Positions 17,416 through 27,305 of a DNA stretch of 37,567 nt are shown here, in pieces (the stretch's first letter is position 1; each line of letters opens with the position of its first letter). The DNA comes from an uncultured Thomasclavelia sp. (lineage in GTDB: Bacteria; Bacillota_I; Bacilli_A; Erysipelotrichales; Coprobacillaceae), in contig NZ_CALUXO010000042.1 in the NCBI RefSeq assembly GCF_944324745.1, forward strand, positions 1 through 37,567, given 5' to 3'. The translations under genes were made by a program, and so were the position numbers. The notes beneath the pieces are model-generated. The model searched no databases. It was not told the DNA's origin and saw nothing but the letters and a program-made list of their open reading frames with translations.

Positions 17416-18036
17416 TTAATCGATATGATCAATCGCCTGGTATTTACATACTTCTTGACACTTTCCACAATGTAAACAATGATCTTGAACAATAGTTACT
17501 CTTTCATCGTTAATGTTTATACAATTTTGAGGACAAACGGTTACACACTTTAAACATTTAACACACTGTTGATTAACAAAATATCCTTGTTCCTTTTTCT
17601 CTTGATTTACTGAAAAACTTTGACGATAAATTGGTTTTTGACTTAAATCAAAATATTCTAGATCATATTGATAAATTTCAAATACTTCTAAAACATCACG
17701 AGCTATTTCATCAGGATAGATTTCTTGCATATAAGGATTTTCTTGAAAGATCAAAGCTAATTTATCATGACCGATATTTTTAACTTTTCCTTGTAAGGAA
17801 ATTGCAATTGATGACATAGTATCTTCGCCTTTTAACCCCGTTAAAGCTACATAATGATTATTCATCAATCGCTGATAAAATGATTTGCCCCGAGCTGTTA
17901 AAAAATATAAACTCTCATTTTCTAATAACATTAAATCAATCGCACAAGTATAAACTTTTCCTTGAAGATCACTAGTAGCCATAATTACAGTATGAATATC
18001 CTGTTGTAATATTTGTAATATTTTTCCTCTTTCCAT
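17416..18036 (-). CDS. FMN-binding split-barrel / 2[4Fe-4S] ferredoxin fusion
   Basis: A 206-residue two-domain redox protein. Residues 1-130 resemble the pyridoxamine-5'-phosphate-oxidase-like FMN split barrel (TSDLQGKVYTCAIDLM, LYFLTARGKSFYQRL). Residues 155-200 carry two complete ferredoxin motifs: Cys158/161/164/168 followed by Pro, and Cys187/190/193/197. Fusions like this occur in anaerobes and probably pass electrons between ferredoxin-type clusters and a flavin; the substrate is unknown. It starts 16 nt after the transporter gene and should share its Rrf2-type promoter. GGGGTGA gives the ribosome site. Confidence 0.85.
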   Translation of the reverse strand: MERGKILQILQQDIHTVIMATSDLQGKVYTCAIDLMLLENESLYFLTARGKSFYQRLMNNHYVALTGLKGEDTMSSIAISLQGKVKNIGHDKLALIFQENPYMQEIYPDEIARDVLEVFEIYQYDLEYFDLSQKPIYRQSFSVNQEKKEQGYFVNQQCVKCLKCVTVCPQNCININDERVTIVQDHCLHCGKCQEVCKYQAIDHID

Positions 18037-18052
18037 TTCTTATCACCCCTTA

Positions 18053-19188
18053 TTAAATTTTAAACTTTTGATAAATAAACTGATCGGCTAATAACATAAT
18101 TATCAAAGTGATTGCGGCTAAGTAAAAGATTGCTTGATACCCTAAATATTGACCAACATAGCCCCAAACTACAGCTCCAACACCATAACCAATATCAACC
18201 CCACAATAGTAGATAGAAGTCGCAAAGGCAAATTGTGATGGTAAAACAGTCTGAATAATTCTGAAATTAAAGATTGGAAATAAAATTCCTGAAGCTAAAC
18301 CATATGGAATTGCCAATAAATATAACTGTAACTTTGTTTGAACTAAAGCGATGCTAAAAATGCTAACTGCCAGTACCAATGTTAAAATCAAACTAAGTTT
18401 TCTAATGCCTAACCAGTTTTGCACTTTACGAGAGAAAAATCGGGAAAAAAAGTTACGATTGCCGTAATGGTAAAAAATAATCCAATATTACCTAAATCTA
18501 AAATACGAGCAAAAGATGTTAAAAAACTATTAACATCTCCTTGAGATAAAGTTCCTAGAAAAAAGACACTGGCAATAATAATTTCCCGATATGACTGCTG
18601 CTTCTTATTAGCAGTAGCTAATTGATTATTGTTTTTTAATAAAAATGATAAAGTTAGAATTGTCATCGAAATAACAAACAAGACAATAAATAATGTTAAA
18701 AAGTTACTATAGTCCTGTCCTAATATTTGTAAAGCTATTGTAGGACTAATGGCATTGGCAATAGTATTTGCTGAAGAAGTAAAACCAACCCCTTCACTAA
18801 GCCTTGAAGCTGGAACATATTCATTAGAAATAGCTGTTGCACAAGTTAAACTAATTCCAAAACCAAATCCATGCAAAATTCTAAATAAGATAAAACTAAT
18901 AATTTCACCTGCTTTACAATAGCCGGCAGCGGCAATAACCGTTAAAACCAAACCAGAAATTAATAGTGTCTTATTATTAAACTTTTCATTCAATTTTTTA
19001 ATAAAAACTCGTGCAACTAGTGCAGCAATGGTAAATGCAGTAATCATATAACCACCGATAACGCTTGATGAAGTTAACACTGTTCCATAAATAGCCATAA
19101 CTGAGTTCAATAAAACATAGCCCATATTTACCCCAAATACTAATAACAGGGAAAAAAGATATTTTTTAGTCCATAGTTTTTCGTTCAT
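18053..19188 (-). pseudogene. MFS transporter split by a frameshift in an A7/T7 tract
   Basis: Two adjacent frames encode one major-facilitator protein of about 380 residues. The first (18409-19188) carries helices 1-7 with the MFS loop RVFIKKLNEKFNNK near 60-73 and ends in an off-frame tail after VTFF. The second (18053-18424) carries helices 8-12 from NWLGIRKLSL. Reading T8 in place of the T7 run (A7 at 18445-18451, plus strand) joins them as FFSRFFSRKVQNW, an intact loop. The substrate is unknown; the fold resembles drug or small-molecule exporters. The cause may be mutation, slipped-strand phase variation or a base-calling error. The promoter carries two TGTAA-N9-TTACA operators. Confidence 0.8.
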
Positions 19189-19205
19189 GATGCCCCCCTC
19201 CTTGA

Positions 19206-19266
19206 TGTAACTGTTATTATTACATTAATAATATACTACCATCCAATTGTAATGTCAATAGTTACA
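19206..19266 (-). promoter_or_regulatory. Promoter of the MFS/ferredoxin operon with two Rrf2-type operators
   Basis: A perfect -35 TTGACA (19253-19258), 17-nt spacer and -10 TATATT (19230-19235). One TGTAA-N9-TTACA palindrome (19248-19266) covers the -35. A second (19206-19224) lies around or just after the transcription start. This placement is that of a repressor. The rrf2 promoter at 29119-29157 has the same arrangement. Confidence 0.8.
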
Positions 19267-19280
19267 TTAAAAGATAAAAA

Positions 19281-19306
19281 AATAGACCAGCTTTTGCTGA
19301 TCTATT
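19281..19306 (-). terminator. Terminator of the Na/Pi cotransporter gene
   Basis: An 11-bp stem with one wobble (19281-19291 with 19296-19306) and a 4-nt loop is followed on the minus strand by seven T. It overlaps the stop codon. Confidence 0.75.
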
Positions 19307-20996
19307 CTAAAACCAAATATTTTTCATCATGATTTTTTTGATTAGTAATAGTTCCATTAGCAATATTTAAAGTATGATCACCAATTCGCTCTAAGTTTGA
19401 TAACATATCAATATAAGTAGAGTAAATAATTTGATTATGATCATCAATTTTATTACAAATTCGAGCAAAGTGATTATCACGATAAGTACGCTCTAAATCA
19501 TTAATATTTTTTTCTAATTCATTGATCTTCATTAACGTATCATTATCACTATCACTATTATCATAGAATTCAAATGTCAGTTTTAACATTTCTAATAATT
19601 TATCATAGATGGAATCTAATTCATTTCTTTCAATATCCGAGAATTTTTCTTCTTCTTCAAAAGCCATCCGATAGAAATTGGCTAAGTTAACACATATATC
19701 TGAGATTCTTTCAATATTTTTAATTATCTGGAAGTTCTTAGAATATTCAACTGTCTGATCTTGTCCTAAAGTTTGCTGCTGAACAATTTTAGCTAAGTAC
19801 TTTGATAAAATCGTATCATATTTATTAATAACAGCTTCAACTTCCATAATTTCATCGAAATCCTCTTGTTCTCTAGAAGTCATATATGTTTGAGTCAATT
19901 TAACATTTTCAATTACATTGCGACCCATTCTAACAGTATTTTTCTTGGCAACTTCTAAAGCCGCAGCTGGAAATTGTTCAATTAATGAGTAATCTAATTC
20001 ATCAATTGTTTCAATTCTAGTTCCTTGTTTATCTTCTCCAGGAATAAAGAATTTCAATAACTTAACACTTTGATTAACAAATGGGAAAATCAAAATCGTT
20101 GAACCAATATTGAAAATTAAATGCGCCTGGGCAATCCACATTTCTGGTCCACCTTGAATCATACTATTAACAAAATCAGTGAACATAATAAACGGTGTTA
20201 AGATAACCATACCAATCAAGGCTCCAACAATATTATAAACGGCATGGAACCAGGCTGCTCTTCGAGTAGAAACCGAACCACCAGCACCAGCAACAATAGC
20301 TGTTAAACAAGTTCCAACGTTAGCTCCAAAAATAAACGCTGCCCCTGCTGCTGGAGCAATTGCTCCAGTTGTATATAACTTTTGAACAATCCCGATTAAA
20401 GCCGCTGATGACTGTAAAATAGCCGTAGCTACCGTACCACCAACTAAAGCTAGCCAAGGATAACGTCCTAAAATCATCATTAAATCAGTAAACCATGGCT
20501 GATCAGCAATATGAACTAATTGGGTACTCATGATTTCTAGTCCTGCAAACAATAATCCAAAACCAAATAACGTTTTTCCTAAATAAACAAGCGTTTTTTT
20601 CTTTCCTAAAAACATCAGTGCTATTCCTACAAAGACAAAATAGTAGGCAAACTGTTCAATATTCAATCCAATCATAATTGAGGTAACACAGGTTCCAATA
20701 TTAGCGCCAATAGTAATTCCAATAGCCTGTTCCAGTTTCATTAAACCCGCTCGGACTAAACTAATTGAAATAACGGTAACAGCAGTAGATGAATTTAATA
20801 AAGCTGTGATAATCGTTCCCACCGTAACGGCCATAAATAGATTTCTGGTATATTTTTCAATATATTCCCGAATATGATTACCAGCCATACTTTTTAAACC
20901 ATCACTCATCTGGTCAATTCCATAAATAAACAAGGCAATACCACCTAAAACAATTCCTAAAGCAGTAATAACCTCCTGGTTAATTATATTAGTCAT
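19302..20996 (-). CDS. Na/Pi-cotransporter family protein with PhoU domain
   Basis: A 564-residue protein. Residues 1-320 hold two inverted membrane repeats with the family's paired motifs: NSSTAVTV (68-75) with GANIGTC (98-103), and QSSAALIG (195-202) with GANVGTC. These match NptA/PiT-II (SLC34-like) Na/phosphate carriers. Residues about 340-560 form a helical PhoU-like cytoplasmic domain (NIERISDICVNLANF, NLERIGDHTLNIANG). Bacterial members take up phosphate or adjust its export, and some respond to c-di-AMP; the direction is not certain here. It is monocistronic. Confidence 0.9.
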   Translation of the reverse strand: MTNIINQEVITALGIVLGGIALFIYGIDQMSDGLKSMAGNHIREYIEKYTRNLFMAVTVGTIITALLNSSTAVTVISISLVRAGLMKLEQAIGITIGANIGTCVTSIMIGLNIEQFAYYFVFVGIALMFLGKKKTLVYLGKTLFGFGLLFAGLEIMSTQLVHIADQPWFTDLMMILGRYPWLALVGGTVATAILQSSAALIGIVQKLYTTGAIAPAAGAAFIFGANVGTCLTAIVAGAGGSVSTRRAAWFHAVYNIVGALIGMVILTPFIMFTDFVNSMIQGGPEMWIAQAHLIFNIGSTILIFPFVNQSVKLLKFFIPGEDKQGTRIETIDELDYSLIEQFPAAALEVAKKNTVRMGRNVIENVKLTQTYMTSREQEDFDEIMEVEAVINKYDTILSKYLAKIVQQQTLGQDQTVEYSKNFQIIKNIERISDICVNLANFYRMAFEEEEKFSDIERNELDSIYDKLLEMLKLTFEFYDNSDSDNDTLMKINELEKNINDLERTYRDNHFARICNKIDDHNQIIYSTYIDMLSNLERIGDHTLNIANGTITNQKNHDEKYLVLE

Positions 20997-21356
20997 AGAT
21001 ACTCCTTTTCTATTTTAGTCTAATCTTTAAATTTCAATTAAATGAACTGCTAGTTATTTTACCAAAGCCTTATAGTTATGAATTTAAGCTCTAATGAAGC
21101 AATGAAAAAGACTGCTAGCTTAAAACTTTTACATATACTTCCACATCATATAAATAAATCCTTTTGATAAAAATAACTGCTTTTATCTTCATTTTTTATC
21201 AAAATTTCACATTAATTTTACATAAAATTAAGATAAGTGTAAATATCGTTACTATAAATTAACCAAATATTAACATTAGCTTAATATTAATAATAAAATA
21301 AAAAAACACTCATATAATAAAGGAAATTATCAATGACTGTTTTTTTAAAGCTAAAT
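20997..21356 (-). promoter_or_regulatory. Long upstream region and promoter of the Na/Pi gene
   Basis: No gene seen in this stretch. The best promoter is at 21215-21243: -35 TTTACA (21238-21243), 17-nt spacer and -10 TAAAAT (21215-21220). It would give a leader of about 210 nt. The leader holds a repeated ACTGCTAG (about 21045 and 21111) but no riboswitch that I recognise. Confidence 0.45.
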
Positions 21357-21382
21357 AAAAGTCAGTTAACAAAAACTGACTT
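21357..21382 (-). terminator. Terminator of the riboswitch operon
   Basis: A 9-bp stem, AAGTCAGTT (21359-21367) with AACTGACTT (21374-21382), is followed on the minus strand by TTTTATTTAG. It ends the operon that starts at the riboswitch at 28263. Confidence 0.75.
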
Positions 21383-22706
21383 AATCTAATTTCTTATCAG
21401 CATATTCTAAAGCCGTCTGATTGAAGGTTTTAGAAGCCCTTTTTAAATTTTCTCTTAAAGTTGATAATGAAACCTGTTGTAACTGTTTATTTAAAACCAG
21501 ACATTTACCATTAACAAATACTGTATCAACATTAGAAGCATTAGCGCTATAAACAATTGCTGAATAAAAATCATGCAATGGATACATATTAGCTGATTGA
21601 GTTTCTAAAATCGTAATATCCGCTTTTTTACCTACTTCAATTGAACCAACTAAATGATCGATCCGTAAAGCTTTAGCCCCTTTAATTGTAGCTAGAGCTA
21701 CAATATCTCGAGCTGGAAAAAGACTACGATCATGGTTTTTAGTTTTATGCACACAGGCAATCATTTTCATTAGTGTAAATAGTTCTAAAGTATTACCGCT
21801 AGATGGTCCATCAGTTCCTAAGGCAACTGGAACATCTTGTTCTAATACTTCTTTTAAAGGCATTGCTCCTTTAGCTGCCTTTAAATTAGCTACTAGACAA
21901 TGAACAATAGCACTATTATTTTGTTTAAATAATTGAATATCATGTTGATTTAAATTAATACAATGAGCAGCTAGAAGATGTTCATCCATCATTTGATAGT
22001 GATTCAAAAATTCGACGGGGGTCATCTGATATTCTTTTTTAAAATAATCCATTTCATAATCCATTTCACTGACATGTAAAGAAAAAGGAACATCGTATTC
22101 AACAGCTAACTGATGAGCCTGCTTTAAATGTTCTAGATCATTGGTATTAGTAGCATGAGGAGCAACAAATGGCACTAACAAGGGATGATTCTTCCATTTA
22201 GGAATAAACCAGCGACAATAATCTAAACCACCATATTCACTAGGACTATCACAACTTGGAAAATTAACAATCGTTTCCCCAACGAAACCACGCATATTCA
22301 TCTCATCACCGGCTCGAGCTACTTCATCTTCAAAATAATACATATCGACAAAGGTAGTGATCCCGGCAAGCAGCATTTCTGCCATCGCATATCGGGAGCT
22401 GTGATATACTAATTCTTTATCCATGCATTCAATTTCTAATGGAAATAAAAATCTTCTTAAACGATCAACGCAATCATCGCCTAATCCCCGAAAAGGAATC
22501 ATTCCTAAATGACTATGTCCATTGATCATGCCAGGCATTAAAATTCCATTATTTCCATCAATAACCTGATCTAATTGATAATTATGACTGCAATGATGAC
22601 CAACTGCAACAATAGTATCATCTTCAATCACTACTTCCCCATTTTCAATAACATCAAAATTTTGATTCATCGTTAGAATATTGACATTTTTAATTAGTGT
22701 GATCAT
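21381..22706 (-). CDS. Purine-deaminase-like amidohydrolase (COG0402)
   Basis: A 441-residue metal-dependent deaminase. The metal ligands are seen as GHSH (His64, His66), His211 in SLHVSE with catalytic Glu214, His248 in AAHC, and Asp299 in LGTDGPSS. The family covers guanine and 8-oxoguanine deaminases, MTA/SAH deaminase, SsnA and triazine hydrolases. The sequence itself is closest in feel to MtaD/SsnA. Its place after adenine deaminase under a guanine riboswitch favours a purine-base substrate such as guanine. The start overlaps the ade stop by 17 nt and uses GGAGG inside ade. Confidence 0.82.
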   Translation of the reverse strand: MITLIKNVNILTMNQNFDVIENGEVVIEDDTIVAVGHHCSHNYQLDQVIDGNNGILMPGMINGHSHLGMIPFRGLGDDCVDRLRRFLFPLEIECMDKELVYHSSRYAMAEMLLAGITTFVDMYYFEDEVARAGDEMNMRGFVGETIVNFPSCDSPSEYGGLDYCRWFIPKWKNHPLLVPFVAPHATNTNDLEHLKQAHQLAVEYDVPFSLHVSEMDYEMDYFKKEYQMTPVEFLNHYQMMDEHLLAAHCINLNQHDIQLFKQNNSAIVHCLVANLKAAKGAMPLKEVLEQDVPVALGTDGPSSGNTLELFTLMKMIACVHKTKNHDRSLFPARDIVALATIKGAKALRIDHLVGSIEVGKKADITILETQSANMYPLHDFYSAIVYSANASNVDTVFVNGKCLVLNKQLQQVSLSTLRENLKRASKTFNQTALEYADKKLD

Positions 22707-24399
22707 TTTCTGCCTCCATTAATGGGATAATTGTTTGATTATGAGTATCTAATAAACCAAAATCTGTAACTTTTAACTCTGGTGAAACTGGTAATGATAA
22801 AGTTGATAAAGACATGATAGCATTATCATGGTGATAACCTAATGCTGCCATTTCCTTTCTAACCTTAGATAATGAAGCTGCTAATTTTTCAATTGGTTCG
22901 TCAGAAATAATACCACCAATTTTTAATGGGGTATTGGCAACAACTTCTTTATTTCTAACTACTAGATAACCACCTTGTTGTTTCAGTAATTGTTGCTGAG
23001 CCATTACCATATCGTCGATATCATTTCCTAAAATCATGATATTATGATGATCATGAGCCCAGCTGGTAGCTATTGCGCCAGCTTGTGTAAAAGCATTTTT
23101 AACCAAAGCATGAACAATATGCCCATTTTTTTGATATCTTTCAAAAACTGTCAATAGTGATAATCCAGCACTTTGATAATCAACATAACCATCTTTAACC
23201 GGTAATGTCATTTTTAAATGTTTGGTAAAAGTCGAATGGGGTTCGATTTCCATTACATGACAAGTTACTTCTTTTTGATTACTTTTAATCATAAAATCTT
23301 GTGGTGTTGCCATTTTAGCGTGTAATGAATGATAAAAATCTTCTGGAAATACTGGTGGCTGATCTTTTATTTGAATCTTTCGTTGCCGATCAAAAACACA
23401 CTTTCCTTTTTTATAGACACTAGAAATTACAAAATTATCTAAATCATCTAATAAGACATAATCAGCCTGTTTTCCAGGAGCGATACATCCCCGATCGTTC
23501 ATATGCATTCTCCGTGCTGGGGTATAAGTGGCACAGTAGATGGCTTTTTCAATTGGCATATTTAAATCATGCGCTAATTTTACTAATAAATTCAAATGTC
23601 CCTGCTGTAATTGATCGGCCATGACATCATCAGTAACAAAAGCAAAGTATTCATAAAAGTTATTTTTAACTAAAGTATCAATAGTAGCTTGATTAATTGA
23701 CTTTCTTTGAATTTCCAAAAACATCCCGTTTTTAATCTTTTCAACGATTGATTCGGGAGTTTGATGCGTATGATCAGCATCAACTCCCTGATAGATATAT
23801 TTAGCCAAATCTAAACCACTAATTCTAGGACAATGTCCTTCTATTGGCAGTTGCCATCTAGATTCATGACAGGCTTTAATAATTTGATTAATTAAAGTTT
23901 CATCACCACCGATTAAATCCTTAAAATTCATTACTTCTCCTAAACACATGATTTTAGGATTTTTCAATAACTGTTTGACATCCGCAACATCAATGACACC
24001 ACCCGTAGTTTCCAGCGTACTATTAGTTGAAGGAACTGAAGATGGAATTCCATAAAAAATATCCAATGTTGTTTCATTGGATATCGTTGCTTCAATTCCC
24101 CTAATTCCAAAGACATTGGCAATCTCATGAGGGTCAGCAACCACGGTTGTGACCCCATGAGGTAATACGGCTTGTGAAAACTCACTAGGAACTGTCATTG
24201 AACTTTCTATATGCATATGGATATCAATCAACCCAGGAATCATGTATTTACCATTACCATCAATTACTTCATCAGCTTCTAATGGCAAATCATCACTGAT
24301 GTAATAAAATTTACCATTATGAACATAAACATTTTTAGTTTCAAAAGTTTGAATAAACGTATTATAAACATGAACATTTTTTATGAGTTGATTAATCAT
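22690..24399 (-). CDS. ade: Adenine deaminase
   Basis: A 569-residue enzyme of full family length that converts adenine to hypoxanthine and ammonia. Diagnostic segments are GLIDIHMHIESSMTVPSEF (His61, His63, Glu65), HGVTTVVADPHEIANVFG (His91) and the VTDDVMADQLQQGHL block. It also has the adenine-deaminase C-terminal domain, with ATSWAHDHHNIMILG and a closing LSLPVSPELKVTD. GCGGAGG lies upstream of the ATG. It is within the guanine-riboswitch operon, 14 nt after potD. Confidence 0.95.
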   Translation of the reverse strand: MINQLIKNVHVYNTFIQTFETKNVYVHNGKFYYISDDLPLEADEVIDGNGKYMIPGLIDIHMHIESSMTVPSEFSQAVLPHGVTTVVADPHEIANVFGIRGIEATISNETTLDIFYGIPSSVPSTNSTLETTGGVIDVADVKQLLKNPKIMCLGEVMNFKDLIGGDETLINQIIKACHESRWQLPIEGHCPRISGLDLAKYIYQGVDADHTHQTPESIVEKIKNGMFLEIQRKSINQATIDTLVKNNFYEYFAFVTDDVMADQLQQGHLNLLVKLAHDLNMPIEKAIYCATYTPARRMHMNDRGCIAPGKQADYVLLDDLDNFVISSVYKKGKCVFDRQRKIQIKDQPPVFPEDFYHSLHAKMATPQDFMIKSNQKEVTCHVMEIEPHSTFTKHLKMTLPVKDGYVDYQSAGLSLLTVFERYQKNGHIVHALVKNAFTQAGAIATSWAHDHHNIMILGNDIDDMVMAQQQLLKQQGGYLVVRNKEVVANTPLKIGGIISDEPIEKLAASLSKVRKEMAALGYHHDNAIMSLSTLSLPVSPELKVTDFGLLDTHNQTIIPLMEAENDHTN

Positions 24400-24413
24400 A
24401 ACAAGACCTCCGC

Positions 24414-25460
24414 TTAGCTATTTAAAATACGAGTCCATTGATCAACCCAGCTTTCTAATAATGGGTTAACAAATGTAAAATCAATAACTTTAGCACGATC
24501 AGCGATGTCACCATAAGTTTTGTTTTTAGCTTCTTCTTCTGTTAAAACAACATTTTTGTTTGTAGGTGCTTCATTTAAATCAGATACAGCATCTTTGTAT
24601 TGTAAATCAGCACTTAAACGCCAAGAAATATATTTATATGCAAGTTCTTTATTTTCAGAATTTTTATTTACTTCAATTGTATTAAAGTTAGCATATGTTC
24701 CTGAAGCAGGTACTACATAAACGCAGTTTTCATTAGCATTTTGAATTTGACTAACACCATAATCAGCAACTACGGCAACAGAAATTTCTCCAGCACTAAA
24801 CATATTTGTTAAGTCAGAAGATTTAGAATATGTTTTAACGATGTTTGGTTTTAATTCAGCAAGGGCTTCAAAAGCAGCAGCACCATCATCTGATTTAATA
24901 TCAACACCTTTATAATCACTAGCTATATGTACCATTGCTGGTCCAAAAGTTGTAGTAATTTCAGGAATAGAAATTTTTCCTTGAAGACGGCTGTCCCATA
25001 AATCATTCCATTCTGTAATTTCAAAACCAACTTGATCAGGATCATAGATGATACCAATACTATTTAATGTATATGGCACACCATAACCATTTTCATCTCT
25101 TAATTGCATTGCAGCATCAATTAAATCAGAAGCATTTTCGATTTTGCTGTAATCTAATTTTTCGAATAAATCGGCAGCATAACCTTTTTGAGCTTCAGCT
25201 TGAGATAATTCGATAATATCGATGCTGGCATCAGGATTGTTTGAAAATTTTGTGTAACGATCGGAAGTTCCACCTTCATCAGTTACGATTGTACAATCAT
25301 TTTCTTCTTCAAATGGAGCATAAACATCTTCTCTAATAATATCGGCATTTAATCCCCATGTTGAAATAACTAATTCATTTGAATTGCTGCTAGAGCTGTT
25401 ACTAGAACATCCAACTAAAAATAGTGCTCCAGCCATAAGACATGCTAATACTTTTTTCAC
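24414..25460 (-). CDS. potD: PotD-like ABC substrate-binding lipoprotein
   Basis: A 348-residue exported lipoprotein. The start is GTG (AAGGA upstream), with a short signal peptide, lipobox LVGC (Cys18) and a serine-rich linker. The periplasmic-binding-protein type 2 fold matches the PotD/PotF group: STWGLNADII at the start of the mature domain, VPYTLNSIGIIYD and ISIPEITTTFG. The E. coli polyamine-contact residues could not be mapped with certainty. With a guanine riboswitch and two deaminases in the operon, the ligand may be a purine or related compound rather than spermidine. Confidence 0.88.
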   Translation of the reverse strand: MKKVLACLMAGALFLVGCSSNSSSSNSNELVISTWGLNADIIREDVYAPFEEENDCTIVTDEGGTSDRYTKFSNNPDASIDIIELSQAEAQKGYAADLFEKLDYSKIENASDLIDAAMQLRDENGYGVPYTLNSIGIIYDPDQVGFEITEWNDLWDSRLQGKISIPEITTTFGPAMVHIASDYKGVDIKSDDGAAAFEALAELKPNIVKTYSKSSDLTNMFSAGEISVAVVADYGVSQIQNANENCVYVVPASGTYANFNTIEVNKNSENKELAYKYISWRLSADLQYKDAVSDLNEAPTNKNVVLTEEEAKNKTYGDIADRAKVIDFTFVNPLLESWVDQWTRILNS

Positions 25461-25475
25461 TTTTTTCCTTCCTTT

Positions 25476-26513
25476 CTATACTAAGACAATTTTGCTTGCT
25501 GGTAGATGCATCATAATGTTATCACCTTGTTTATAAACAGTTTCACTATCACTGTTAACTACAATTTTACCAATTGGAGTATCAACTTCATATTGGTAAC
25601 TCTTTCCTAGAAAAGTTCTCACACTTACTTGCCCGGCAACAACATTATTATATTTATCAGCAGATGTAATGATTTCAATATCATCAGGACGAATCGTTCC
25701 TTTACATGTTTTGAAATCACCATCATTGTCTACATGAAAAATTTGATCACTAATATTTTGATAACGATTATTATCAATTTTCTTTAAATCAATAAAGTTT
25801 TCAAACCCAATGAATCGGGCAACAAATTCTGTTTTTGGTCTTGAATAAATATTTTCAGGAGTATCATATTGTTCAATTACTCCATTATTCATAACTGCTA
25901 CTTTATCAGAAATTGAGAAACATTCTTCTTGATCATGAGTTACAAAAACAGTAGTAATTCCTAATCTTTTTTGTAATCTCTTAATTTCAACACGCATTTG
26001 AATTCTTAATTTTGCATCCAAATTACTCAATGGTTCATCTAAAAGTAACAATTTAGGTTCGATAACTAAAGCTCTTGCTAAAGCAACTCTTTGTCTTTGT
26101 CCCCCTGATAATTGTTTTGGTAAACGATCAACATATTCTGTTAAATCACAAATTTCAACTACTTCATTAATTTTAGCTTCCATTTGTGTTTTATCCATCT
26201 TTCTCATTTTTAAACCAAAAGCAATATTTTCTTTAACAGTTAAATGGGGAAATAGCGCATAACTTTGGAATACTAAACCAAAATTACGTTTATGTACCGG
26301 GACTTTAGTCATTTCATCACCATCTAAAACAAATTGCCCTTTTTGTGGTTCGATGAATCCGGCAATTACACGAAGGGTTGTCGTTTTTCCACAACCACTT
26401 GGCCCCAGTAAAGAAACCAATTCACCTTTTTCAATATCAAGATTTAATCCTTGTAAGATATAATCCTTTTTATTGTATGCTACTGCTATATCTTTTAAAC
26501 TTAAAAACGCCAT
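25476..26513 (-). CDS. potA: PotA-like ABC importer ATPase
   Basis: A 345-residue ATPase with Walker A GPSGCGKTT (37-45), signature LSGGQ (135-139), Walker B KLLLLDEP (154-161) and H-loop VTHDQEE. The C-terminal TOBE domain (about 270-345) is typical of MalK/PotA importers. AGGAGG precedes the ATG. It is followed 15 nt later by the binding protein and preceded 9 nt earlier by the second permease. Confidence 0.92.
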   Translation of the reverse strand: MAFLSLKDIAVAYNKKDYILQGLNLDIEKGELVSLLGPSGCGKTTTLRVIAGFIEPQKGQFVLDGDEMTKVPVHKRNFGLVFQSYALFPHLTVKENIAFGLKMRKMDKTQMEAKINEVVEICDLTEYVDRLPKQLSGGQRQRVALARALVIEPKLLLLDEPLSNLDAKLRIQMRVEIKRLQKRLGITTVFVTHDQEECFSISDKVAVMNNGVIEQYDTPENIYSRPKTEFVARFIGFENFIDLKKIDNNRYQNISDQIFHVDNDGDFKTCKGTIRPDDIEIITSADKYNNVVAGQVSVRTFLGKSYQYEVDTPIGKIVVNSDSETVYKQGDNIMMHLPASKIVLV

Positions 26514-26522
26514 ATTTTCCTC

Positions 26523-27305
26523 CTATTTTGCCAGTGCTGAAATACCTAATGTCTTTTCAACAATAAACATGATGACAATTGTCGCAAACATTAACAATAC
26601 TGAAACAGCAGAAACTGTTGGATCATAATTATATTCAATATAATTCATTAAAGTTGTTGGTAGTGTAGTAATACCAGGACCAGTTAAAAATATTGAAACT
26701 GGAATATTATTAAATGAATTGATGAATGATAACATAAAAGCAGCACTAATCCCTGATGTAATATTAGGTAAAACAACTTTAAAGAATGCTTGACCTTTTT
26801 TACATCCTAAACTGATTGCGGCTTCTTCAATTGCAAAATCAAATTGATCTAATGAAGAACCAACGATTCGAATTACATAAGGCAAAACAACTAAAAAGTG
26901 CCCTAATAATAAACTTTCAAATACCGGTAATCCCATACTTAAAATTAAACTCTGATATAAAGCATACCCAACTACAATACCTGGGATAATCGTAGGTGAT
27001 AAAAAGAAACTTTTTAAAAATTTTTTACCAATTACGCTATATCGAGCCATCGCATAAGCAGCTGGTACCCCTACTAATAATGCCAAAATTGTTGCTAATA
27101 AAGCCAATTTAGCACTCAAGGCTAAAGAATCCATAAAACTGCTGGAAGAAAAAACATTCGCAAACCATTTTAATGTAAAACCATCAATTGGAAAAGTAAT
27201 TGTGTTTTCAGTTCCAAAAGCCGTTACAGCAATAATGAAAAGAGGAATAAATAAGAAGGCAAAAACTAATATTGCAATAATCATCAATCCCTTATGTCTA
27301 CGCAT
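26523..27305 (-). CDS. potC: PotC-like ABC permease
   Basis: A 260-residue inner-membrane permease with six helices. The EAA loop that docks on the ATPase is EEAAISLGCKKGQAFFKVVLP. Start and PotB stop overlap as TAATG, so translation is coupled. Confidence 0.92.
   Translation of the reverse strand: MRRHKGLMIIAILVFAFLFIPLFIIAVTAFGTENTITFPIDGFTLKWFANVFSSSSFMDSLALSAKLALLATILALLVGVPAAYAMARYSVIGKKFLKSFFLSPTIIPGIVVGYALYQSLILSMGLPVFESLLLGHFLVVLPYVIRIVGSSLDQFDFAIEEAAISLGCKKGQAFFKVVLPNITSGISAAFMLSFINSFNNIPVSIFLTGPGITTLPTTLMNYIEYNYDPTVSAVSVLLMFATIVIMFIVEKTLGISALAK

Noticed and set aside
21332-21388. Plus-strand 18-codon ORF with TATAAT and AAGGA upstream
   Set aside because: It overlaps the operon terminator, has no -35 and is very short; probably chance.
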